From the NCBI RefSeq assembly GCF_014652275.1, contig NZ_BMYM01000001.1, forward strand, positions 992,001-1,056,000: a stretch of 64,000 nucleotides of DNA, given 5' to 3'. Below are positions 45,969 to 55,928 of the stretch, in pieces (within the stretch, counting starts at the first letter, position 1; each line of letters begins with the position of its first letter). Below the pieces are notes generated by a model, which worked only from the letters and a program-made list of their open reading frames with translations, did not search any database and was not told where the DNA came from. The position numbers and the translations under genes are program-made. The DNA comes from Parahalioglobus pacificus. Lineage in GTDB: Bacteria; Pseudomonadota; Gammaproteobacteria; Pseudomonadales; Halieaceae.

Positions 45969-47549
45969 CTACTCGCAGAACTCGTCAATAGCGATGGCAA
46001 AGTTGAGGCTGTTGGCATCGGGAATTCTAAAGGTCGTGATGCCGATCAAGTTGGCGCGGTTATCAAACAGTCCACCACCCGACGAACCGTTGGATAGCGC
46101 CGCATCGGTTTGCAGCAATGAGAGTCCGCTGCGCTCCCGCTTGCCTGCAACAATACCCACCGACAGGGTGTTACTCATGCCCTTGGGGCTACCCACCGCA
46201 GAGACGTCTTCGCCGATTTGAACACGCGAGATGGAGCGGCCCCGCTGCAAATACGCTGTGCTTGGCTGCTCACTCATGAGGATGCATCGATCGCCATCGA
46301 GATCTGCGGCGATGACGCGGGCGCTGCGTCTCCCAGTGCTGTTTTGCAGACTGATGCCCGTCGGTTCAGACAGTACGTGGCAATTACTTAGCAGCAGCGA
46401 AGGCGTTACTGCCACGGCCGAACCGATGACCGTCGCCTTTGCATCACCGGATAGCAGTGTCCAAAGTGCCGGTGCCGCCGTGGAATACAGGCTGGCGCGA
46501 GAGACGGCGGTGTTGCTGTGAGCCATGGCGCAAATGCCGCCTCGTAGCGGAGACCAGGCGGGCCAGCCGTTTGTATAAGTGTTCGAAGCCGGGCGAGAAG
46601 CGGGCGCTGCGGCTGCGATATTCGCAGTGCTCGTCACAGAGGCAGTGGGCTGGCTTGGGCGCGGTAGCGGCAGTGCCGCGACTCGGGCGGCGCCGGTCTC
46701 AGGTGACATACGTGCAGCTTCCCTGATGGTCGACTGGGTAGCGATAGATACCTGCTTCAGTTGCGCATCGACAAACTGCTTGCGATCGGTTTCATAGCGA
46801 TAGCGTTTCTGGTCGCCGAAGTTGTCACTGATACAGGAACCCCAGCGAGCACCGGCAGCTTGCTCCAGGCCCCGCTGCCAGTAGAAGTATCCGAGATTTG
46901 CGTTCTGTGTCGCTCCCTGACCGAGAAAGTAGAGATAGCCCAGCTGTAGCTGGTTTTCACAGCGCGCTTCGCGCGTGCCTGCTCCCTGGTCGACCAGAGT
47001 CTTGTACTGACGCTGCGCCTCTGCATTTTGCCCCTGCAAAGCCAGCAGGCGCGCATAATCCGGCCGTAACCCCGTTGCACCATAGTTAACGGCCAAGCCC
47101 AAGTAGCGTTGGGCTTCGTTTGCGTTGGGGCGAAAACCCGGCTCGCCGTCCTTGTACAGTGCATACATGTCGAGCGCCAGCTGGCGCTTCACCCGGCTGT
47201 CGCCGGTGCTATCCAGATAGCTCTGGTAAGTCGACACCAGTTGCGGCAGGTTTTGCTCCCGCCGCCAGTGCCCCTCCAGGCTACGCAGGGCGGGTAAGCT
47301 GCCAGCGGCAACCTCGCTGCGGCAGGCGGCAATTTCCCGATCGCGCAGTTGCAGCATAGTGTCGTAGTTGGCACTGCCACCGTAGCGGCTTGTGTCCCAT
47401 TGCGTAGGGCCGGCAATAGCAACAATGCTGGGCGGACAGGCGCTGTTGGTGCCGGCCCGACTAACGCTGTTACCCGCAGGGGAAGACGCGCAGGCAGCCA
47501 GAGCAAGTGATGCAAGTAGAGCCAGCCAGCGCAGTATCAAAGCGTTCAC
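45969..47549 (-). CDS. lipoprotein with repeats and a trypsin-like protease domain
   Basis: A 526-residue lipoprotein. The leader ends in the lipobox LAAC (about residues 17-20). A TPR/Sel1-like helical segment (residues 85-230) is followed by a low-complexity linker and a chymotrypsin-like domain with His in SNCHVL, Asp in ADLDGDRCI and Ser in NGSSGGGLF. It is probably periplasmic and membrane-anchored. Start candidates are TTG 47552 or GTG 47549 just after the GNAT stop; the open frame extends to 47822 but overlaps GNAT. It ends the rluE-to-protease minus-strand run. Confidence 0.75.
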   Translation of the reverse strand: MNALILRWLALLASLALAACASSPAGNSVSRAGTNSACPPSIVAIAGPTQWDTSRYGGSANYDTMLQLRDREIAACRSEVAAGSLPALRSLEGHWRREQNLPQLVSTYQSYLDSTGDSRVKRQLALDMYALYKDGEPGFRPNANEAQRYLGLAVNYGATGLRPDYARLLALQGQNAEAQRQYKTLVDQGAGTREARCENQLQLGYLYFLGQGATQNANLGYFYWQRGLEQAAGARWGSCISDNFGDQKRYRYETDRKQFVDAQLKQVSIATQSTIREAARMSPETGAARVAALPLPRPSQPTASVTSTANIAAAAPASRPASNTYTNGWPAWSPLRGGICAMAHSNTAVSRASLYSTAAPALWTLLSGDAKATVIGSAVAVTPSLLLSNCHVLSEPTGISLQNSTGRRSARVIAADLDGDRCILMSEQPSTAYLQRGRSISRVQIGEDVSAVGSPKGMSNTLSVGIVAGKRERSGLSLLQTDAALSNGSSGGGLFDNRANLIGITTFRIPDANSLNFAIAIDEFCE

Positions 47550-47553
47550 CAAG

Positions 47554-48462
47554 CTACAGGCTGAAGCTGCGAAATTCAGGGTCGGGTGCGCTTTTGCGCC
47601 ACAGCTCATCAAAGAGCTCCGCGTGACCCTGCGCATAGGCGCGGGATTGAGAATTAACAAAAGCATCATGGTCGCTGTCGCCCGGCTTAAAGGCTGTGCC
47701 GTTGTTATCCCGTACGACCAGTGTTTGCCCGCGCCACTCTGGATGTCGCGCCAGGCAATGCAGTTTGACGCGTGACGGCAGGCGTCGCGACAGTTGAAGC
47801 AGCCGATGACTGCGCTGAACAATGGGCCGCGGGTCTGACACCAATATCCTAATCATCGATTCACGAGAGCGCCTGGCAAGCCCCGCCAGCGCATCACTCA
47901 CGTTGCGCTGGTCAAAAACGGCAGCATCAAGCGCGGGACTGAGAATCGCCAGGTGTCGCGAGGCCGAGCTCGCAAGCTCGATCAGGTGGCGGCTGAAATC
48001 CGTGGGGTAGGCGATGCGGCGAGTGTCTGCAGCGTCTAGTGCGCGACTCATCCTCAGGTGTTCAATGCCGGCCTCTTCGAAGGGTGCTCCGCTGGGTGAG
48101 AAGCCAGCGCGCTCGTAGAAGCGCAGCGCACGTGCCTGTGCGTGCAGGTAGACCCTCGGCAGTTCGTTCTGCCTGGCAAGCTCAAGGAGCGCATTGAGAA
48201 CTCTCAGGCCCAAACCCTGACCCCGGAGCTCTGACCGCACTGCGAGCCGGCCAATCTTGCCCTCGTTGGACAGCCGGCCATAGGCGACCACGCGGCCGTC
48301 ATGCGCCTCGATAACAATATGGCGGCAATGAGGATCGTTGCCGTCCCACTGTAGAGCCGGGTCTACGCGCTGTTCCTGGGTAAACACCTGTTCCCGTATG
48401 TCCTGCACCCGCGCATGCTCGCGCGGCCAGTCCAGCTCGCGTGCGCTGCTAAGCCTCGACAT
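47554..48462 (-). CDS. GNAT acetyltransferase fused to a C-terminal DUF7931/PLD-like domain
   Basis: A 302-residue protein. The N-terminal 140 residues are a GNAT domain of the ElaA type (IGRLAVRSELRGQGLGLRVL acetyl-CoA loop; FYERAGF). Residues 155-300 are a separate domain with SSASRHLAILSPALDAAVFDQ (in parts) and a HPEWRGQTLVVRD segment, which resembles the DUF7931 phospholipase-D-like fold. The function is unknown. It overlaps roxA by 14 bases and precedes the protease lipoprotein by 1-4 bases. Confidence 0.78.
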   Translation of the reverse strand: MSRLSSARELDWPREHARVQDIREQVFTQEQRVDPALQWDGNDPHCRHIVIEAHDGRVVAYGRLSNEGKIGRLAVRSELRGQGLGLRVLNALLELARQNELPRVYLHAQARALRFYERAGFSPSGAPFEEAGIEHLRMSRALDAADTRRIAYPTDFSRHLIELASSASRHLAILSPALDAAVFDQRNVSDALAGLARRSRESMIRILVSDPRPIVQRSHRLLQLSRRLPSRVKLHCLARHPEWRGQTLVVRDNNGTAFKPGDSDHDAFVNSQSRAYAQGHAELFDELWRKSAPDPEFRSFSL

Positions 48463-49582
48463 CCAGGGCGCCTCGCGTCAGCAGGAACGCCAACAGGTTT
48501 GGGCCAGCTTCAAGCGATTGCATTTCCTCTACCTGTGGTGACGACAGAGTCCATGTATCGCACAACTCCATGAGTAGCGGCAAGTGTGTTTTAGACACCG
48601 ACAGGCTGTCTCCGCCCGCGAACACCCAAAGACTGCCTTCGTGCTCTGTCCAGCAAACACGCGCCTCAGGCTGTAAGGTGAGCGAAGTAATGCCATTACC
48701 GAGCAATGACGCTGCCTCTTCGTCTGACATCGCACCGTCTGGGCCATGCTCCGTGTCGATACCCTCGGTGATGAGCTCGCCCATCCATTGTGGAGATTGT
48801 TGCTGGGCAAGGGCGTTGATCAACTGCGTAGTCGCGGCCTCTATATCGGATCGCGAAAGTTCGCCGGGCCTGGCGCTAGGGCGAGGCACAGGGTCTTTGA
48901 ATAGCGTAGCGTTGCCGAGCGATTCCAGTGCTGCATCAGTTCGACGAGACAGCAGGTCGGCAAGACGCGGTGCTCTGAAACCGATGGAGTAGGTGGTGCA
49001 ATCGCCTTCTGCAATGCCCCAATGTGCGACCCGGGGAGGCACATACAGGATGTCGCCGCAGTTCAGTACGAACTCATCTTCCTGTCGGAATTCTGCCAGC
49101 AGCAGTAAGTCGGGATGATCGAGCAGTGGCTCCGCCTCATCGCAATACTGGCCAATCTTCCATCGACGTACTCCGTCACCCTGCAGCAGGAAGACATCGT
49201 AGTTATCGAAATGTGGCCCTACGCTGCCACCGTCGTTGGCATAGCTAACCATCACATCGTCTATGCGCCAGCCAGGAATAAACGGCACTTCGCGACGAAT
49301 ATCGGCAACCTCAGGGACCCAGTGATCCACCCGCTGCACCAGTAAGGTCCAGGGTGAGTCACGGTTGAAATCACGGGCCGAGAACGGACCGTGGTGCAGT
49401 TGCCATTGGCTGTTGCGGTTTACAACGATGCGTGACTCGGCCTCGGGCTCCATTGCGATGCCTGCCAGTTCTTCGGCACTGACAGGCGGCGAGAAGGCAG
49501 TTAGCCCGCCCGGAATCAGCAATGGTTTGCGCTGCCAGTACTCGGCCAGAAAAACCTCAGTACTGACAGGCAGCGACAGCAT
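48449..49582 (-). CDS. roxA: ribosomal protein uL16 3-hydroxylase (RoxA/YcfD-like)
   Basis: A 377-residue JmjC-type cupin. The iron ligands are in GPHFDNYDVFLLQ (HxD) and VPPRVAHWGIAE (His), and FIPGWRIDDVMVSYA precedes them. The length and N-terminal YWQRKPLLIPGG match E. coli RoxA, which hydroxylates an arginine of ribosomal protein L16 using 2-oxoglutarate and oxygen. It lies 4 bases after purB in the conserved minus-strand run. Confidence 0.9.
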   Translation of the reverse strand: MLSLPVSTEVFLAEYWQRKPLLIPGGLTAFSPPVSAEELAGIAMEPEAESRIVVNRNSQWQLHHGPFSARDFNRDSPWTLLVQRVDHWVPEVADIRREVPFIPGWRIDDVMVSYANDGGSVGPHFDNYDVFLLQGDGVRRWKIGQYCDEAEPLLDHPDLLLLAEFRQEDEFVLNCGDILYVPPRVAHWGIAEGDCTTYSIGFRAPRLADLLSRRTDAALESLGNATLFKDPVPRPSARPGELSRSDIEAATTQLINALAQQQSPQWMGELITEGIDTEHGPDGAMSDEEAASLLGNGITSLTLQPEARVCWTEHEGSLWVFAGGDSLSVSKTHLPLLMELCDTWTLSSPQVEEMQSLEAGPNLLAFLLTRGALDVEA

Positions 49583-49586
49583 GCTG

Positions 49587-51632
<2,046 letters not shown>

Positions 51633-51636
<4 letters not shown>

Positions 51637-52730
51637 GACTTTATCGCCTGCTCAATCACGCCGCCACCGAGACAGGTGTCACCCTCATAGAACACCACGG
51701 ACTGTCCCGGTGTGATCGCACGCTGAGGCTCATCGAATCGCACGCGGTAGGCGTCACCGTGACGTTCCAGCGTGCAAGCCTGATCCGCCTGGCGGTAGCG
51801 CACTTTTGCGCACAGGTTTGCCGGTAGCGTTGGCTCGTTACCCGCGACCCAGTAAATGTCACTGGTGCGTAACTCATTGCTGAACAGGGCTGAGTGGTTA
51901 TTGCCCTGGCAGACCAACAAGACATTATTCTCGAGGTCTTTGCCCACCACGTACCAGGGTGCGTCGTCATGGTTGGCCAGGCCGCCGATGCCAAGGCCCT
52001 GACGCTGGCCTATGGTGTGGTACATCAATCCTTGATGCCTGCCCAGGTGTTCGCCGTCAAGGCTGATAATCTCTCCGGGTTGCGCCGGCAGGTATTGAGC
52101 CAGAAAGTCTTTGAATCGGCGCTCACCGATAAAGCAAATCCCAGTGCTGTCTTTTTTCTTGGCAGTGGCAAGCCCGGCTGTCTCTGCCAGTTGACGAACA
52201 TCACCCTTATCGATGTCGCCCACGGGGAACAGTGTCTTCTCCAGCTCGGCGTGACCCACCGCGTGCAGGAAGTAGCTTTGGTCTTTATTCCCGTCCAGAC
52301 CCTTAAGCAGGGTGCCCTTGCCGTCACTGTTACCGCGACGCGTGTAGTGCCCGGTGGCAATCATGTCTGCGCCCAGGTGCATGGCGTAGTCCAGGAATGC
52401 CTTGAACTTGATCTCGCGGTTGCAGAGGATATCCGGGTTCGGCGTGCGTCCGGCTTTGTACTCCTCCAGGAAATGCTCGAAAACGTTGTCCCAGTATTCT
52501 GCGGCGAAGTTAGCGCCGTGCAGTGGGATGTCGAGTTTGTCCGCAACCGCCTGGGCATCTGCAAGGTCTTCTTTTGCCGTGCAATACTCGGTACCGTCGT
52601 CTTCGTCCCAGTTCTTCATGAACAGGCCTTCCACACGGTAACCCTGCTCTTTGAGAAGCAGAGCAGATACGGAAGAGTCGACACCGCCGGACATGCCGAC
52701 GATGACTTTGGTCGCAGCGTTATGACTCAT
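51633..52730 (-). CDS. mnmA: tRNA-specific 2-thiouridylase MnmA
   Basis: A 365-residue MnmA. The PP-loop is [16 protein letters not shown]. The catalytic cysteines are in [10 protein letters not shown] and [10 protein letters not shown], spaced as usual, and GHYTRRG is conserved. It thiolates U34 of Glu, Gln and Lys tRNAs using sulfur delivered through the TusA pathway (tusA at 1089-1337). The long frame to 52979 overlaps nudJ; the ATG at 52730 is the family start. It overlaps nudJ by 11 bases and hflD by 4. Confidence 0.95.
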
Positions 52731-53175
52731 AAGCAGAGACGAGATCCAAGGGGTACACTGTGCCATTGCGGTGCTGTTCGATAGCCGCCAGCACCAGTGG
52801 GCTGCGCATTTTATCAGATCGGGCGCAGATTTCCTCGTACGTCCACCAGTGGACTTGGTGAATGTCGGGGTCCAGCGATCGGGCGGCATGGTGCTGGCTA
52901 GCTGCGCCCACAAAGGTTGAGCGAATGTAGGTGAGTCCGTTCGGCGCTTTGAACTGTGCCACGCCCAAAAAACCCTCAATGGACACCTGCCAGCGAGTCT
53001 CCTCCAGGCATTCCCGCGCGGCCGCGGCCGTCAGGGTTTCTGCTTCTTCCAGGTGGCCAGCGGGCTGATTGATCACCATGACGCCGGTGGACTTATCACG
53101 CTCCTCAACCATGAGGTAGCGACCATCAAGACAAACCACAGTAGCGACGGTAACTCGGGGCAGAAAGGTGCGCAT
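52720..53175 (-). CDS. nudJ: Nudix hydrolase NudJ
   Basis: A 151-residue protein resembling E. coli NudJ. It begins [21 protein letters not shown] (in parts); the Nudix box is [21 protein letters not shown] (in parts), with Arg replacing the usual Gly after [15 protein letters not shown] near the end is typical of NudJ. It hydrolyses nucleoside triphosphates and HMP-PP in relatives. The ATG at 53175 is chosen; the open frame extends to 53355 into rluE. Confidence 0.9.
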   Translation of the reverse strand: MRTFLPRVTVATVVCLDGRYLMVEERDKSTGVMVINQPAGHLEEAETLTAAAARECLEETRWQVSIEGFLGVAQFKAPNGLTYIRSTFVGAASQHHAARSLDPDIHQVHWWTYEEICARSDKMRSPLVLAAIEQHRNGTVYPLDLVSAYES

Positions 53176-53179
53176 GTCT

Positions 53180-53884
53180 TCAGGTGTCCTTTGATCGTTG
53201 TCCTGCGGTGTGAGGGGAGCCTCGGCCAGCGTTACGCCGGCGGCGAGCTTGGGTCGCGCCTGAATCGTTACGGGCGTTGTATTGGCCGCTAGCGCGTCGA
53301 TTACGGCGCGCGCCATTTTGCGTGGGTGTGTTGATAGTGATCTGCTGGCAATCACCGGGGCACAAGTCGGCCAACTGCCACTCCCCGATGGCCATGCGCA
53401 CCAGACGCAGGGTGGGGTGTCCTATCGCAGCAGTCATCCGCCTGACCTGCCGATTACGACCTTCGCGAATACAGATTTCCAGCCAGGAATCAGGTATGTG
53501 CTTGCGAAAACGCACCGGTGGCTCGCGTTGCCATAATGCGGGCGCCGGGATGGGCTTTACCCTGGCGGGCAGCGTCATCCCATCCTTAAGCTCCAGACCG
53601 GATTGCAACAGAGCAAGCGCCTCAGGACCGGGAACACCCTCCACCTGAACCCAGTAGACTTTCCACTGTTTGTGACGGGGGTTGGCTATGCGCTGCTGCA
53701 AGTGGCCATCATCAGTCAGCAGCAACAGCCCCTCAGAATCGAAGTCCAGGCGCCCGGCTGCCCGGAACCCGGGTAGGCTCAGGAAATCAGACAGGGTCGA
53801 TCTCGGCTGATCGCCCGGCGGGGTCTTATCGGTGAACTGGCTAAGTACACCGTAGGGTTTATTAAACAGTACCAACTGCGCCAA
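53180..53884 (-). CDS. rluE: 23S rRNA pseudouridine synthase RluE
   Basis: A 234-residue pseudouridine synthase of the RsuA/RluE group. QLVLFNKPYGVLSQF begins it; the catalytic Asp is in AAGRLDFDSEGLLLLT, and IREGRNRQVRRMTAAIGHPTLRLVR (in parts) is the conserved end of the fold. The open frame reaches 53914, but AAAGGAGTCCACGC before the TTG at 53884 sets the start there. A 45-residue Arg/Asn-rich tail (from TQNGARRNRRAS) is not part of the family. It is divergent from icd. Confidence 0.88.
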   Translation of the reverse strand: MAQLVLFNKPYGVLSQFTDKTPPGDQPRSTLSDFLSLPGFRAAGRLDFDSEGLLLLTDDGHLQQRIANPRHKQWKVYWVQVEGVPGPEALALLQSGLELKDGMTLPARVKPIPAPALWQREPPVRFRKHIPDSWLEICIREGRNRQVRRMTAAIGHPTLRLVRMAIGEWQLADLCPGDCQQITINTPTQNGARRNRRASGQYNARNDSGATQARRRRNAGRGSPHTAGQRSKDT

Positions 53885-53975
53885 GCGTGGACTCCTTTCG
53901 CCCAAAAACGACAACTTTGAACCCGCTCAGCCGCTTTAAGTGCCTATACGCGGAGTCTTTGCAGCGTAAATCTGC

Positions 53976-53981
53976 TACACT
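53976..53981 (+). promoter_or_regulatory. extended -10 box of icd
   Basis: TACACT with an upstream TGC (CTGCTACACT) lies 76 bases before the icd ATG in the divergent gap. The -35 is weak. An extended -10 can compensate. Confidence 0.35.
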
Positions 53982-54057
53982 ACGCGCCGCTTTAGATGGG
54001 GCGTCCCACAAGGATAACAACTCCCCAATCCATTGAACCCAAACGACGGAGCATATT

Positions 54058-55311
54058 ATGGGCTACAAGCATATTCAGGTGCCTGGCGAAGGCGAAAAAA
54101 TCATCGTTAATGATGACAACAGCCTGAACGTCCCCAACAACCCTATCATTCCCTACATCGAAGGTGATGGCATCGGGGTTGATATCAGCCCGGTGATGAT
54201 CGACGTGGTCAACGCCGCTGTTGAGAAAGCCTATGGTGGCGACAAGAAAATCTCCTGGATGGAAATCTACACCGGCGAGAAGGCGGCTGAACTCTACGAT
54301 GGCGACTGGTTCCCTGAAGAGACGCTTGAAGCGATCAAAGAATACTCCGTGGCCATCAAGGGCCCACTGACCACACCCGTTGGCGGCGGCTTCCGCTCCC
54401 TGAATGTGGCTCTGCGTCAGGAACTGGATCTATACACATGTCTGCGCCCAGTACGCTGGTTTGAGGGCGTGCCTTCGCCGGTGAAAAAGCCAGGCGACTG
54501 CAACATGGTGATCTTCCGCGAAAACTCCGAAGACATTTATGCTGGCATCGAATACCAGGCAGGCACTGACGAAGCCCAGAAGGTCGTTGACTTCATCATC
54601 AATGAAATGGGGGCAACCAAGATTCGCTTCCCGAACAACGTCGGTATCGGCATCAAGCCCGTATCAGAGGAAGGCACCAAGCGACTGGTGCGTAAGGCGA
54701 TCCAGTACGCCATCGATCAAGACCTGCCCTCCGTGACTCTGGTCCACAAAGGCAACATCATGAAGTTCACCGAAGGTGCCTTCCGTGATTGGGGCTACGA
54801 GCTCGCACAGGAAGAGTTTGGCGGTGAACTGCTCGACGGCGGCCCCTGGGTCAGCCTGAAGAACCCCAAAACCGGTAACGAAATCGTTGTTAAAGACGTG
54901 ATTGCTGACGCGATGCTGCAGCAGGTTCTGACGCGCCCGCGTGAGTACAGCGTGGTAGCGACCCTCAACCTGAATGGCGACTATTTGTCGGATGCACTGG
55001 CTGCGCAGGTTGGCGGTATAGGTATCGCGCCGGGCGCGAACCTGTCAGACACCATCGCGCTGTTTGAGGCCACCCACGGTACTGCACCGAAGTACGCGGG
55101 TCAGGACAAAGTGAACCCGGGTTCACTGATCCTTTCTGCGGAAATGATGCTGCGTCATATGGGTTGGAACGAAGCTGCTGACCTGATCATCGATGGCATG
55201 AACGGCGCCATTCAGCAGGGCACTGTGACCTACGACTTCGAGCGACTGATGGACGGCGCTACGTTGGTCAGCTGTTCCGAATTCGGCCAGAAAATGATCG
55301 AAAAGATGTAA
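54058..55311 (+). CDS. icd: NADP-dependent isocitrate dehydrogenase
   Basis: A 417-residue enzyme matching E. coli Icd (416). The active-site block [20 protein letters not shown] (20) contains the serine phosphorylated by Ace[24 protein letters not shown] and [12 protein letters not shown] are conserved. It makes 2-oxoglutarate in the TCA cycle, linking it to the succinyl-CoA output of the mutase pathway nearby. It is divergent from rluE and ends in a strong terminator. Confidence 0.97.
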   Translation: MGYKHIQVPGEGEKIIVNDDNSLNVPNNPIIPYIEGDGIGVDISPVMIDVVNAAVEKAYGGDKKISWMEIYTGEKAAELYDGDWFPEETLEAIKEYSVAIKGPLTTPVGGGFRSLNVALRQELDLYTCLRPVRWFEGVPSPVKKPGDCNMVIFRENSEDIYAGIEYQAGTDEAQKVVDFIINEMGATKIRFPNNVGIGIKPVSEEGTKRLVRKAIQYAIDQDLPSVTLVHKGNIMKFTEGAFRDWGYELAQEEFGGELLDGGPWVSLKNPKTGNEIVVKDVIADAMLQQVLTRPREYSVVATLNLNGDYLSDALAAQVGGIGIAPGANLSDTIALFEATHGTAPKYAGQDKVNPGSLILSAEMMLRHMGWNEAADLIIDGMNGAIQQGTVTYDFERLMDGATLVSCSEFGQKMIEKM

Positions 55312-55347
55312 TACGGCGCCGGGCTGATTTGCTCGGCTGCGAGAATT

Positions 55348-55374
55348 AAAGGCCCGCTTGCGGGCCTTTTTTTT
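55348..55374 (+). terminator. intrinsic terminator of icd
   Basis: AAAGGCCCGC and GCGGGCCTTT form a perfect 10-bp stem with a TT loop, followed by TTTTT, 37 bases after the icd stop. Confidence 0.92.
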
Positions 55375-55504
55375 GCCTTGAGTTTGGTGCTGTAGCAGCC
55401 GGCGAGCTCCGCTTATCGGCGCAAACGAAGCGCAGCGCGAAGCGGGGTGGGGCCTCGATCATTGCCGCACACTGGCCGCGTGTTTTGTTGCCATTGAAAT
55501 ACCC

Positions 55505-55510
55505 TATAAT
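55505..55510 (+). promoter_or_regulatory. -10 box of clpS
   Basis: A perfect TATAAT ends 6 bases before the first ATG (55517). The predicted start of transcription is at about 55517, so the mRNA is either leaderless or begins 12 bases before the ATG at 55529. A -35 (GTTTTG, 55482-55487) is weak. Confidence 0.55.
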
Positions 55511-55528
55511 GGCCCCATGAAAGGGACT

Positions 55529-55909
55529 ATGAACCCAGAATCACACACACAGCGTCTTTCCGGTACCTTGCCGGATTGGCGGCTGTCGACCTCAGAAGAG
55601 GGCGATGACGACGTCGGCCTCGCCGTTCAGGACAGCAAGCCTGAACTCAAACAGCCCCCACTGTTCAAGGTGGTCTTACTCAACGACGACTACACGCCAA
55701 TGGAGTTTGTGGTGGAGGTGCTGGAAACGTATTTTCGGATGAATCGGGAGCAGGCGACACATGTCATGCTAACGATTCACACCCAGGGTAAAGGTGTTTG
55801 TGGCATCTTCACCCGGGACATCGCCGAGACCAAGGCCGCACAGGTTAATCAATATGCGCGGGAAAACCAGCACCCGCTGCTGTGCGAGGTTGAAGCATCG
55901 GAGGGATAA
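55529..55909 (+). CDS. clpS: ATP-dependent Clp protease adaptor ClpS
   Basis: A 126-residue adaptor. It has [15 protein letters not shown] (N-degron pocket), [17 protein letters not shown] and [21 protein letters not shown] (in parts). It delivers N-degron substrates to ClpAP. The frame opens at ATG 55517, but TATAAT ends at 55510, which places the transcript start at about 55517. AAAGGGA 5 bases before the ATG at 55529 therefore favours that start. The bpt/aat genes that make such degrons are nearby at 58534-59960. Confidence 0.9.
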   Translation: MNPESHTQRLSGTLPDWRLSTSEEGDDDVGLAVQDSKPELKQPPLFKVVLLNDDYTPMEFVVEVLETYFRMNREQATHVMLTIHTQGKGVCGIFTRDIAETKAAQVNQYARENQHPLLCEVEASEG

Positions 55910-55928
55910 GACCCGAGGAGCGGTACCC

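Noticed and set aside
51894-52784. Long open frame (296 codons) on the plus strand
   Set aside because: It is fully antisense to mnmA and the nudJ end, which have clear family motifs. Such frames are common opposite GC-rich genes.
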